A stretch of DNA of 64,000 nt from Elusimicrobiota bacterium (GTDB lineage: Bacteria; Elusimicrobiota; Elusimicrobia; F11), in the NCBI GenBank assembly GCA_022072025.1, contig JAJVIP010000010.1:62001-126000 (forward strand). Direction: 5' to 3'. Under the pieces are notes generated by a model. It was not told the DNA's origin. It was given only the letters and a program-made list of their open reading frames with translations, and ran no database searches. Positions 14,569-21,824 of the stretch are shown here, one piece after another; the first letter of the stretch is position 1; the number at the start of each line of letters is the position of its first letter. Both the position numbers and the translations under genes were made by a program.

Positions 14569-16610
14569 GAATGACCCTCAACGTAAAGTTCCGATTGCTT
14601 CACAGGATAATTGGAAACGAGAAGCTCGTATTTGTAGCGATGCCCCAATTGATTAGCACCCGTCCATAGCGTTTTTACACGGTAGGTTTTGAAACCCTTG
14701 AATATTCGGCTCTTTTCTAGCTCGTAACTCAATAAAAATCGCCCCTTGATCTTGTGAAGAGTCTCTAACAGATCATCCTCTTTGAAGAACTTCGACCCGA
14801 CGCCACGGCTCTCGTCCGGCCAATGATTTGGGTAAGGCGGATCCAGATAGAAAAAGGCGTTGCTGGAATCGAATAACTTGATTACATCCCGCCAGTCTTT
14901 GTTGAGAAGTTTCACGCCCTGCAACCGTGCCTTGATATCAGGCAGGCGAGGTACGAGTTGGATTTTGTAGCCCTCCCCCTTTGAGCCGGTCCGCATGCCC
15001 TCAATCCGGTCCGTTCGGCCCCAGTAGTTGGCTTTGTTGAGATAAGCGATCCGGTAGAACCGCTCGCGGGCCGATCTCGGCTCATGATTGAAGACTTTTT
15101 TCACATGGGATCTTGAAATGACCCAATACTGTTTGCCAAGCCACTCGTGGTCTTCGTCGTCCATCTTTTTGAGAAACCGGTAAGCGAAAATGAGATCCGG
15201 GTTAATGTCGTTTAACACCTCTTCATTCGACCGCTTCTTGTGGAAGAACACTTGGGCGCCGCCGCAGAAACCTTCGACGAATGTTTTATGTTCGGGGATC
15301 ATGGGAACCAGCTTTTTACAGAGCCGGAATTTCCCGCCGGGGCTTTTAAAAGCTCCCTGGAGTTTTTCAAGGTCTTCGACGTCGTCGTATTGAGGGAAGA
15401 TAAGCGTCATCTCGCTCTCCATCCCTTCCGGTTTGGGGTCCAAGGCCTTGTCGATGTAGAGGTTGAGCGGCTGGAGTTTGTTTTTTGAGACCAACAATTC
15501 CGTCACCCACTCTTGATTGCCGCCCGGCCCCCTCATCTGGTTTCGCCTCTTCACGCGATAAACATTGAATCCCTTGAAGGCGTTTGCCCGCTCCGCGGTG
15601 TAGGACACGATCCAGTCTGCCTTCAGGCTCTTAAGCGTCTTGATGAACTTCTCCTCTTCAAACCCGAAATCGAAAAGGTTGAAGGTGCCCGGGTACGGCG
15701 GGTCGATGTAAAAGAAGGTGTCCTCTCCGTCATATTTTTTGAAGACGTCCGCGTAATCTTTGTTGTGAACCGCGACATTTTTAATTCGTTGCTGGGCGCG
15801 GGTGATGTTGTTCTCAAAATCAATCGTCACACCTTCATTGGCGGGGTTAAAGGAACCGCCGCGCTGTTTTCCATAGGATGAGCGCGTCAGGTAATAAGCC
15901 TTGTAGAACCGGTCCATCTCGGAATCGGAGTTGGATTTCTTCAGGCGTTCGTGCGTCTCTTTTTTGATCACCCAGTTCCGTTTGGCAAGCGCTGATCGTT
16001 GCTCCGGTGTGTGGTCGCGAATGAACCGGTACATAAAAGCAATCTCGGAATCCCGGTCATTGATGACTTCTTGGGGAGATGGGTCTTTGGCGAAGAGAAC
16101 GGCGGCGCCGCCCGCGAACGGTTCCACGTAAGTTTTGTGGTAAGGAATGTAAGAGGCGATCTTGTGTGCGAGGGCCCGCTTCCCGCCATAAGATCCAAAT
16201 GCCTGACGAACGCCCTTTTCCGCATCGCCTTCAAAGATCAATTCCTCGATCTCAATGTCTCCGATGGATTTCTCATCGCCTTCGGGAATCTCATCTTCGC
16301 CGCCCATCTCTCCGTCAGGTTCGGTCGGATCAGGTCTGCCCGATCGCTCCGTCAACTGATCGTTGATGGAATGGGAAAACGCCCGTCGACGCATCTCGGA
16401 CTGAACGGTTTTGTGAAGATCGATCAGATCTTCGGCGTCCCAATCCGAGGCGTTAAAGAAAACGCGGTGGCCTTCCTCCAGAAATTTCCATGACCGGTGC
16501 AGGATAAAGTCCATCGACAAGAGTTCTTGGTCGGTCAGCTCCTCGGGATCCAGTTGGAAGAGATTTCCGAACTGAGCCAGGTTGATCTTCGATATTTCAA
16601 GTGTTTGCAT
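14565..16610 (-). CDS. Tandem double D12-class adenine DNA methyltransferase
   Basis: This 681-residue protein contains two complete Dam/D12-type N6-adenine methylase domains. The first has GGKRAL near 142, AdoMet motif EPFAGGA at 163-169 and catalytic DPPYPG at 303-308. The second has SPGGKFRL at 423-430, EGFCGGA at 446-452 (Gly in place of the usual Pro) and DPPYPN at 590-595. Both also carry the family's middle helices (FYKAYYLTRSSYG / FYRIAYLNKANYW). A ~130-residue acidic N-terminal extension may tether it to the head operon products. Ordinary Dam enzymes are ~270-300 residues, so this is a duplication-fusion. It sits directly after the portal gene (2-nt gap) and may protect phage DNA or mark it at packaging. 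Confidence 0.85.
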   Translation of the reverse strand: MQTLEISKINLAQFGNLFQLDPEELTDQELLSMDFILHRSWKFLEEGHRVFFNASDWDAEDLIDLHKTVQSEMRRRAFSHSINDQLTERSGRPDPTEPDGEMGGEDEIPEGDEKSIGDIEIEELIFEGDAEKGVRQAFGSYGGKRALAHKIASYIPYHKTYVEPFAGGAAVLFAKDPSPQEVINDRDSEIAFMYRFIRDHTPEQRSALAKRNWVIKKETHERLKKSNSDSEMDRFYKAYYLTRSSYGKQRGGSFNPANEGVTIDFENNITRAQQRIKNVAVHNKDYADVFKKYDGEDTFFYIDPPYPGTFNLFDFGFEEEKFIKTLKSLKADWIVSYTAERANAFKGFNVYRVKRRNQMRGPGGNQEWVTELLVSKNKLQPLNLYIDKALDPKPEGMESEMTLIFPQYDDVEDLEKLQGAFKSPGGKFRLCKKLVPMIPEHKTFVEGFCGGAQVFFHKKRSNEEVLNDINPDLIFAYRFLKKMDDEDHEWLGKQYWVISRSHVKKVFNHEPRSARERFYRIAYLNKANYWGRTDRIEGMRTGSKGEGYKIQLVPRLPDIKARLQGVKLLNKDWRDVIKLFDSSNAFFYLDPPYPNHWPDESRGVGSKFFKEDDLLETLHKIKGRFLLSYELEKSRIFKGFKTYRVKTLWTGANQLGHRYKYELLVSNYPVKQSELYVEGHS

Positions 16611-16612
16611 AT

Positions 16613-18712
16613 TTATACCTCGCTAATGAATGTGCACCGGCAGTTGGGGTGGACCGGCAGAAGGTTTCGCGCCTCGCCGAGGCCCAACGTTTTTCCCAGT
16701 TTCTCGCCGGGTATCGAATCGGACACCGCCCGGCACTCAGGGCAGGCGTCCGTTGAAAGCAGAAAAACCACATTGTCGAGCCCGGCCTGCTCGAGCGCGT
16801 CCAGATTTCCTTCGTTGTAAGCGCGGTTCGCCTCGGACCTCGCGATTAATTCCGCGGCCGATTCCCGTGACACCTCCCGCATGTGTCCGGTCCGGACAAC
16901 ACGCCCTTGCGCGTCAATCACAGGGCGAACATTAACCGTGGCGAACGAATCCAATTGGGCCTCGATTCGTTCCTGAAGTTTCTGGATCGGTTCGTTGGCG
17001 GCAAATCCCTCGATGAGCGCTTGCCGGACCGAGTCTTTGATTGAGGATGCGATATGCGAGGCCAGCGTCGAGGCGTTGTTCCGCAAAAGCTCCTCCAACT
17101 CCAGGCTGATGTCATGAAGGTCTTTGAGCTTGTTTCGGCGGGCCGCTAATTTAAGAGCCTTGGCCGCCGCCTCCAGCGAATATTTTTCAAGGACGCGGCT
17201 AATGCCCTCTTCGTCGATCAACTCAAGAATTACTTCGAGATCGTCCAACCGCTTTATGGCCTCGGGAAACTCAACCTGTTTGAGAGCAATGTCGTGGAAC
17301 GTAATCCGGCCGATCTCAAACTGAAGATCGGCTTTTTCTATTTTGGGGATGACCCTTTCACGCGCGATCGTTGGAATTCTCCGCGAGAGACCGTCCTTTA
17401 TTCGCCGGAACGTTTGCTCGAGCGCCCGGACAAATCTGTTCTCGATGGCGACCTGCTCTTGCGTGGCGTCAACGATGGTTTGAGACCGGGTGAGCTTGCT
17501 CTTGATGAGTTCAAGGCTGTCCCGGCCGCCCTTCTCCAACTCAGGCATCCGGGGCGCAACGATGCGGCGCACTTCTTCCGGCTTTAGCACCCCGCCTTGG
17601 AGGTAGATATTGAAAATCTCGGCCTGGTCTTTCTCATCAATCGCGCGCTTATTGAACTGAAACGACCAGTCCATGATTTCGAATCCATTTCGGATGATGT
17701 GCTTGTTGATCTTTTCCGCGACCCGCATCTGAAACGGAAGGATTGTCTCTTCGTAGAACGTCTGCGTTTGATGCTCGCCGGTGCCCGCGCCGATGTTGCC
17801 TGTCTCGATGATCGACACTTTGCTCGGCGGAACGCCATAGACCGCGAGAATCTCGTTCCGTGTAAATTCGCGGAGCTCCAGAAATTCCATGTCCTTCTGG
17901 TTGACGCTGATTTGCTTGTATTCGATCTCGCCCTCGAGCACGAGATCAGCATGCGCTTGGTCCGGGTTTTTGGCTTTTGCTTGCAGGTATTCCCGATTAC
18001 GTTCCACTTGTTCCGCCGTGGCGTCCTTCATGATAAAGGCGCCGCGAATCTTGGCCCCATTCACAAAGAAGGCACGGTTATAGACTTGCGCGAACCGGTC
18101 GACCGTCACAGGAAGCACCAGTGAGATTAGTGGCGAGAGCCCGTAAAGCGTCGCGCCTTTTGTGCCGAGTTTGAAATGGATCACTTCTCTCGGCTCGAAA
18201 TCCACCCGGCCGGCTGACGTCCACCGCGGACTTTGCACGTAGCCTGTGATCGTGCCGTGTTTGTCCGCTTTGACCCTCATCGTGGTGGCGTCCAGATTCC
18301 ACAACTCCTTCGGCTTTCCGTCCGGCCCATGAACCACCTCCAGAAACGCATTCCCAAAAACGTACTCATCCCTCGTGATATCGTCGAGAATTTCCAGAAA
18401 CGTGTCGTTGGGATTGCAGTTGGAAAAAAACTCCATGAGCCGTTCGGCGTTGGCAGGATCGGCGTCGGGTTTTGTTGGAACCAACGTGTATCCGCGCGCC
18501 GTGACGGCTTTGCAGATGACGCCTACAACAGCTCTCACCCAGGACGTCTGCTCGTACGTCTGGTTGAAAATCTCGAAGTCGACGTCGGGATAAATCCCAT
18601 CACTCGGCGTCAACCCCAAAACATGTGAGACGATCTGCTTCGAGGACTTCTGAATTTCCTTCTGGATCACGTCCCCGAAGAACGCTTTGGCGATCCGGTC
18701 TTTGAGTCCCAT
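16613..18712 (-). CDS. Portal protein fused to SPP1 gp7/Mu gpF-like minor head protein
   Basis: From the ATG at 18712 (MGLKDRIAKAFFG) this gives 699 residues; upstream in-frame codons overlap the terminase in a non-conserved way and are excluded. Residues ~1-410 match the phage portal family: QTSWVRAVVGVICKAV, DEYVFGNAFLEVV, EVIHFKLG, YGLSPL and ILAVYGVPPSKV. The C-terminal ~250 residues end with a minor-head signature: RAYNEGNLDALEQ, then ACPECR and HPNCRC. The protein would form the dodecameric DNA-entry ring and carry a morphogenesis domain usually encoded separately. It overlaps the terminase stop by one base (TAATG). Confidence 0.85.
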   Translation of the reverse strand: MGLKDRIAKAFFGDVIQKEIQKSSKQIVSHVLGLTPSDGIYPDVDFEIFNQTYEQTSWVRAVVGVICKAVTARGYTLVPTKPDADPANAERLMEFFSNCNPNDTFLEILDDITRDEYVFGNAFLEVVHGPDGKPKELWNLDATTMRVKADKHGTITGYVQSPRWTSAGRVDFEPREVIHFKLGTKGATLYGLSPLISLVLPVTVDRFAQVYNRAFFVNGAKIRGAFIMKDATAEQVERNREYLQAKAKNPDQAHADLVLEGEIEYKQISVNQKDMEFLELREFTRNEILAVYGVPPSKVSIIETGNIGAGTGEHQTQTFYEETILPFQMRVAEKINKHIIRNGFEIMDWSFQFNKRAIDEKDQAEIFNIYLQGGVLKPEEVRRIVAPRMPELEKGGRDSLELIKSKLTRSQTIVDATQEQVAIENRFVRALEQTFRRIKDGLSRRIPTIARERVIPKIEKADLQFEIGRITFHDIALKQVEFPEAIKRLDDLEVILELIDEEGISRVLEKYSLEAAAKALKLAARRNKLKDLHDISLELEELLRNNASTLASHIASSIKDSVRQALIEGFAANEPIQKLQERIEAQLDSFATVNVRPVIDAQGRVVRTGHMREVSRESAAELIARSEANRAYNEGNLDALEQAGLDNVVFLLSTDACPECRAVSDSIPGEKLGKTLGLGEARNLLPVHPNCRCTFISEV

Positions 18713-20259
18713 TAGATCGTAACCCCCTGGTCTCGCGGTGGCCGCACTTCCGTATCCGGTATATCGCTCGTGTAAAAGATGTTCGGGGCCACGCGCTGGG
18801 CCTGCACACCTTGAAGCGCAAGCCACAAAGCGTCCAGCATGTCTTTGGTCCCGTCCGGGAATTCCATCAGCTCTTCGATCATCTGATCGATCCACGCTCC
18901 ACCGGTTCTTGGGAACCGGATAAACCCATTCTCGAAAAGCGGCGCGAGGCCCCGGATACGAGCATCCTTGTCGCCCTCCGTGTTTTTATCTTTCAACGGC
19001 AGGCGTTTCGTTTCGGGGTCGGTTCTCAAAGATTCCAGAAACACCGACTGATAGGCGTTGGTCTCGACCATAATCAAACGCGGACTGTGCAGATGGTGAA
19101 TTCGTTTGGCGACCTTCAGCTGCTCGGTGAAGGGGATATGGTCGCGGTAGGCATCTTTGATGTAGACGTCTCCGTGTTTATCCACGGCGATCACGCAATA
19201 GGCGAAGTAGGCGTTGTTCTTTTTGTTCTTGCCCGCGGCCAGATCGATCCCGGCAAAGATCGTCGCGCCCTCGGGGATCTGGTCGTAACGCCCCGAATCA
19301 AGCCATGCTTCTTTGAAGTCCGCGTTGGCGTCGCTCGATGGCTTGTTGAGATAGAGCATGCTGTAATCGCGGGCACCCAACTGGGCACGAATCCGCTTCA
19401 ACTTCTCCGGCGTATATTTCTCCGGGAACAAGATGTGTTGCTTCCCACTCTCGTCCGTCCACTCGGCCGGCTGGTTGATCACCTTCCAGTGGGAGTAGCC
19501 CGGATCTGACATGATGAAACCGGCCAGGTCTTCCTTGTGCCAACGCGGCGTGATGATGATGATCTGGCCATTGTCGTCATCCATGCGGGGAAGCACGTTC
19601 TTCCGGAACCATGAGATCACCTTCATCCTCTGCTGGGGCGTTTGCGTATTCCGCTCGGAGCAGGGATCATCAATCACAATCAGGTTGGGATGAATCGATA
19701 CAACGGTTCCCAAGACGGACGCGACGGCAATCGTGGGTTCCTTCCGGATCTCGGTGCGCGGAATTTGGATTCGATCTTCGGTCCAGGTGTGCGCCGACAT
19801 ATCCCAATTCCCGTAACGCTTTTTGAACCGCTCGTTTTGAGTCAGGTGCGCCTTCGTCTCTCTCAAAAAATTCTTGGCGTTGTCGAGAATTTCGTTGATG
19901 AGAAGGATTCTCATGTTGTGATCTTCCGTCAACCGGAAGAGCGGATAGGTGATCGTGCAGGCGGTTGTTTTCAAGTGGCCGGGCGGCGTGACAAGCACGA
20001 CGTACTTCTCTTTCAAAAGAATATCGAACCAAGCGAGATGGAGTTCGGTGAGCTGATCGTATCCGAGCACGTCGCGCCCGAATGAGAAGAGGTTTTGGAG
20101 GCGGTTCTCGTCGGTAATCACAGGGTCACCGTTTTCGTACGAAAAATAAAAAAGCCGTGCGAAGATTGACTGCCTATGATTTTCCCTATGAGGTTTCGTA
20201 CAAAAAAAATGAAGGGCGTTTGTGTCGCGGCGTTCGAAATATAAGTCAGTAGGGAGCAT
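18712..20259 (-). CDS. terL: Terminase large subunit
   Basis: The ATPase domain shows an atypical Walker A (TPPGHLKTT at 91-99) and Walker B (LIVIDDP at 193-199), with coupling motif-like IIIITPRW. The nuclease domain starts with FAGIDLAAG (Asp339), followed by VETNA and a C-terminal DMLDALWLAL. The protein would cut and pump phage DNA into the prohead. The first ~45 residues (from 20259) are not family-like, and GTG at 20121 is a reasonable alternative start. It follows the small-terminase-like gene and precedes the portal, the standard packaging order. Confidence 0.85.
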   Translation of the reverse strand: MLPTDLYFERRDTNALHFFCTKPHRENHRQSIFARLFYFSYENGDPVITDENRLQNLFSFGRDVLGYDQLTELHLAWFDILLKEKYVVLVTPPGHLKTTACTITYPLFRLTEDHNMRILLINEILDNAKNFLRETKAHLTQNERFKKRYGNWDMSAHTWTEDRIQIPRTEIRKEPTIAVASVLGTVVSIHPNLIVIDDPCSERNTQTPQQRMKVISWFRKNVLPRMDDDNGQIIIITPRWHKEDLAGFIMSDPGYSHWKVINQPAEWTDESGKQHILFPEKYTPEKLKRIRAQLGARDYSMLYLNKPSSDANADFKEAWLDSGRYDQIPEGATIFAGIDLAAGKNKKNNAYFAYCVIAVDKHGDVYIKDAYRDHIPFTEQLKVAKRIHHLHSPRLIMVETNAYQSVFLESLRTDPETKRLPLKDKNTEGDKDARIRGLAPLFENGFIRFPRTGGAWIDQMIEELMEFPDGTKDMLDALWLALQGVQAQRVAPNIFYTSDIPDTEVRPPRDQGVTI

Positions 20260-20336
20260 ACCGGGTTTGAGGCGGAATTTTTACGCTCCGCCGGTGACGG
20301 GTGAATCTCCCCGGTTTTCCGTCGGGGATTGACTCG

Positions 20337-20355
20337 ACATAATGTCGCATTATGT
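20337..20355. promoter_or_regulatory. Operator-like inverted repeat upstream of the large terminase
   Basis: ACATAATG and CATTATGT form a perfect 8-bp inverted repeat around TCG. It lies in the ~108-bp gap between the small and large terminase genes. A GC hairpin (CCCCG/CGGGG arms, roughly 20308-20330) is adjacent. The pair could be a regulatory site or an RNA structure; a packaging (cos/pac) recognition role is possible because of its place beside the terminase genes. Confidence 0.35.
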
Positions 20356-20367
20356 TGAGTGGACGCG

Positions 20368-20937
20368 CTAACCATTTGCACCGTTCTCCGCAGGGACAAG
20401 CGGTTCTCCACTCGCCTCTCCCGCCGTCTCGTCCGCACCGGGTCGGGGATCGGGGGGCTCGCTCGACAGGTCATTATTTCCACCTTTCCCAGCGACCTCC
20501 ATTTCTTTTTTCTTCTCAAGGAATCGTCGGTAAGTGATGCTCGTTTGTTCCGACACCTCGACGATGGTCGCCGCCGACGGCTCGTGCCCGCCCACAATTT
20601 GGATCTGACCCAATACCGTAGCGAGATCTTTGATGCCGGTCATAATCTCGCGGAAGGAAGCGTTCTCTTCTTTTTTGGTGAGTGTTTTGCAAAGGTGATG
20701 GACGTACTTCCAGCCGTAGTCGAGGATTTTTGATTGCCAAAGAGCGACTCGCCCCTCGGGCGTGAGGCGATCGGTCCGGTCGGACAAAAACTTGTGCGGG
20801 TTGTCGAGCCAATATTTAACCGTGGTCTTCGGCAATCCCATTTCTTTTGCAATCCCGCTTAATGTCCCGCCGTCTTCGCGTTTTTTAATCGCGGAGCGGA
20901 TCAGCTCTTTTGAATAGCGTTGCGGCCCTCGTTTCAT
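20368..20937 (-). CDS. Terminase small subunit-like HTH protein
   Basis: This 189-residue protein has an N-terminal helix-turn-helix (ELIRSAIKKREDGGTLSGIAKEMGLPKTTV, split over ~11-40) resembling the DNA-binding part of phage small terminases. A helical middle (KILDYGWKYVHHLCKTL) and a Pro/Gly/Glu-rich tail follow. It lies immediately before the large terminase gene, which fits a pac/cos-recognition role. The identification rests on the HTH and position. Confidence 0.65.
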   Translation of the reverse strand: MKRGPQRYSKELIRSAIKKREDGGTLSGIAKEMGLPKTTVKYWLDNPHKFLSDRTDRLTPEGRVALWQSKILDYGWKYVHHLCKTLTKKEENASFREIMTGIKDLATVLGQIQIVGGHEPSAATIVEVSEQTSITYRRFLEKKKEMEVAGKGGNNDLSSEPPDPRPGADETAGEASGEPLVPAENGANG

Positions 20938-20947
20938 GAATTCCCGT

Positions 20948-21148
20948 TCACTCCGAACATCGTTTCAAACCTCGCCTCATTTCGCGGTGATACATTCTCA
21001 AGTAAATCCGCCTGGCTGCGGCCCGGCATTGCGGATGGAACCGTTGATTGCACCACCACTTCCACATCGGCTTCTTGCAATGGTCACACAGCCGTTGTGG
21101 CGGCTTGGAAATTTTTCGACCGCTTAATGTTTTACCGCTTGAGGTCAT
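20948..21148 (-). CDS. Small zinc-finger phage protein
   Basis: This ~66-residue basic protein carries a Cys/His cluster: CDHCKKPM, then WWCNQRFHPQCR. The pattern C-x2-C...C-x4-H-x2-C suggests a treble-clef or HNH-like zinc knuckle without the nuclease residues. The frame is open from a TTG at 21169, but the ATG at 21148 avoids overlap with the next gene. It precedes the small terminase gene, and HNH proteins at this place help terminase cleavage in other phages. Here that is only a suggestion. Confidence 0.5.
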   Translation of the reverse strand: MTSSGKTLSGRKISKPPQRLCDHCKKPMWKWWCNQRFHPQCRAAARRIYLRMYHREMRRGLKRCSE

Positions 21149-21165
21149 TCGTCGTCCATAAACAA

Positions 21166-21534
21166 TCAAACTGTTACCGCAGGCGTGGGATGCGTTTCGA
21201 CCTTTTCTTTTTCCAAATCCGCTTTTCTCACGAACCCGCCAAATGTCTTTTTCGCCAAGTGAATTTTTCTGCGGAACTCTGTGTCATGTTCAAAAGGTGT
21301 GAGCGCGTCGATTTCGGAAAGCGTGTAAATCACGAGTCCGGGATTTTCGGCTTCGGCGTCTTTGAGATATGCGGGATCGATCACGCAAACAATTTCCTCG
21401 CCTGGAAAAATATCGGGCGCGATGACGACCCACTTGGTGTCACCAGAATTGGCGGCGTGTGAGATGTTGATCGGCGGGGATGGTTGCGAGGGTTTGGCGA
21501 CCGGCGTTTCGGCCAATTTGGACAGGAGGCTCAT
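21166..21534 (-). CDS. Phage protein of unknown function next to the replication origin
   Basis: From ATG at 21534 (MSLLSKLAETPVAKPS) the protein is 122 residues. It has a Pro/Ser-rich N-terminus, then a compact alpha/beta part: WVVIAPDIFPGEEIVCVIDPAYL and LVIYTLSEIDAL. The first gene downstream of a primase in many prophages has this kind of product, with the Pro-rich leader reading into repetitive DNA. I do not recognise a function. The upstream extension to 21585 runs into the iteron region and is not protein-like. Confidence 0.5.
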   Translation of the reverse strand: MSLLSKLAETPVAKPSQPSPPINISHAANSGDTKWVVIAPDIFPGEEIVCVIDPAYLKDAEAENPGLVIYTLSEIDALTPFEHDTEFRRKIHLAKKTFGGFVRKADLEKEKVETHPTPAVTV

Positions 21535-21554
21535 TGAAAAACCCCCGTTTTCGA

Positions 21555-21824
21555 GGGTGCAACCCTGGGTGAAAGCAAGGTGCAACCGCTGACACCCTTG
21601 AATTTATTGTGGTTGAAGCATTTTGGCCGTGGGTGCAAGGGGTGCAACCAGTTTGGGGGGTCATTCTTTATATATATACACCTACAACCTTCCCCCCTAT
21701 ATATATTTTTCTTCCTCGACTCTATAAAGAGATACATGGGGTTGCACCCATTGCACCCTTGCACCCGTGTCGACGGAAAAATGGTGGGTGCAACCTTGGG
21801 TGCAAGCATCATAGGGTTGCACCC
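21555..21824. repeat. Iteron cluster around an AT-rich core: putative phage replication origin
   Basis: Ten copies of the octamer GGGTGCAA or its complement TTGCACCC (one copy reads AGGTGCAA) lie in 270 bp. The forward copies start at 21555, 21579, 21631, 21640, 21786 and 21798. The reverse copies are at about 21742, 21751, 21759 and 21817. Several extend to the 11-bp near-palindrome GGGTTGCACCC. Between the left and right groups is an AT-rich stretch (21666-21715) with two TATATATA runs. The cluster lies in the gap between the primase-helicase gene and the next gene, and weaker copies extend into the primase 3' end (21883-21910). Iterons flanking an AT-rich unwinding region beside the replication gene are typical of phage and plasmid origins. 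Confidence 0.6.

Noticed and set aside
18712-18895. Upstream extension of the portal gene into the terminase gene.
   Set aside because: The extra 61 residues are Arg/Gly-rich out-of-frame translation of the conserved terminase end; ATG 18712 gives a standard portal start.
21158-21175. ATAAACAATCAAA-type sequence resembling the palindrome at 4564-4584.
   Set aside because: Only one arm is well matched, and an 18-nt match with one mismatch is expected a few times by chance in a window of this size, so a shared operator cannot be claimed.
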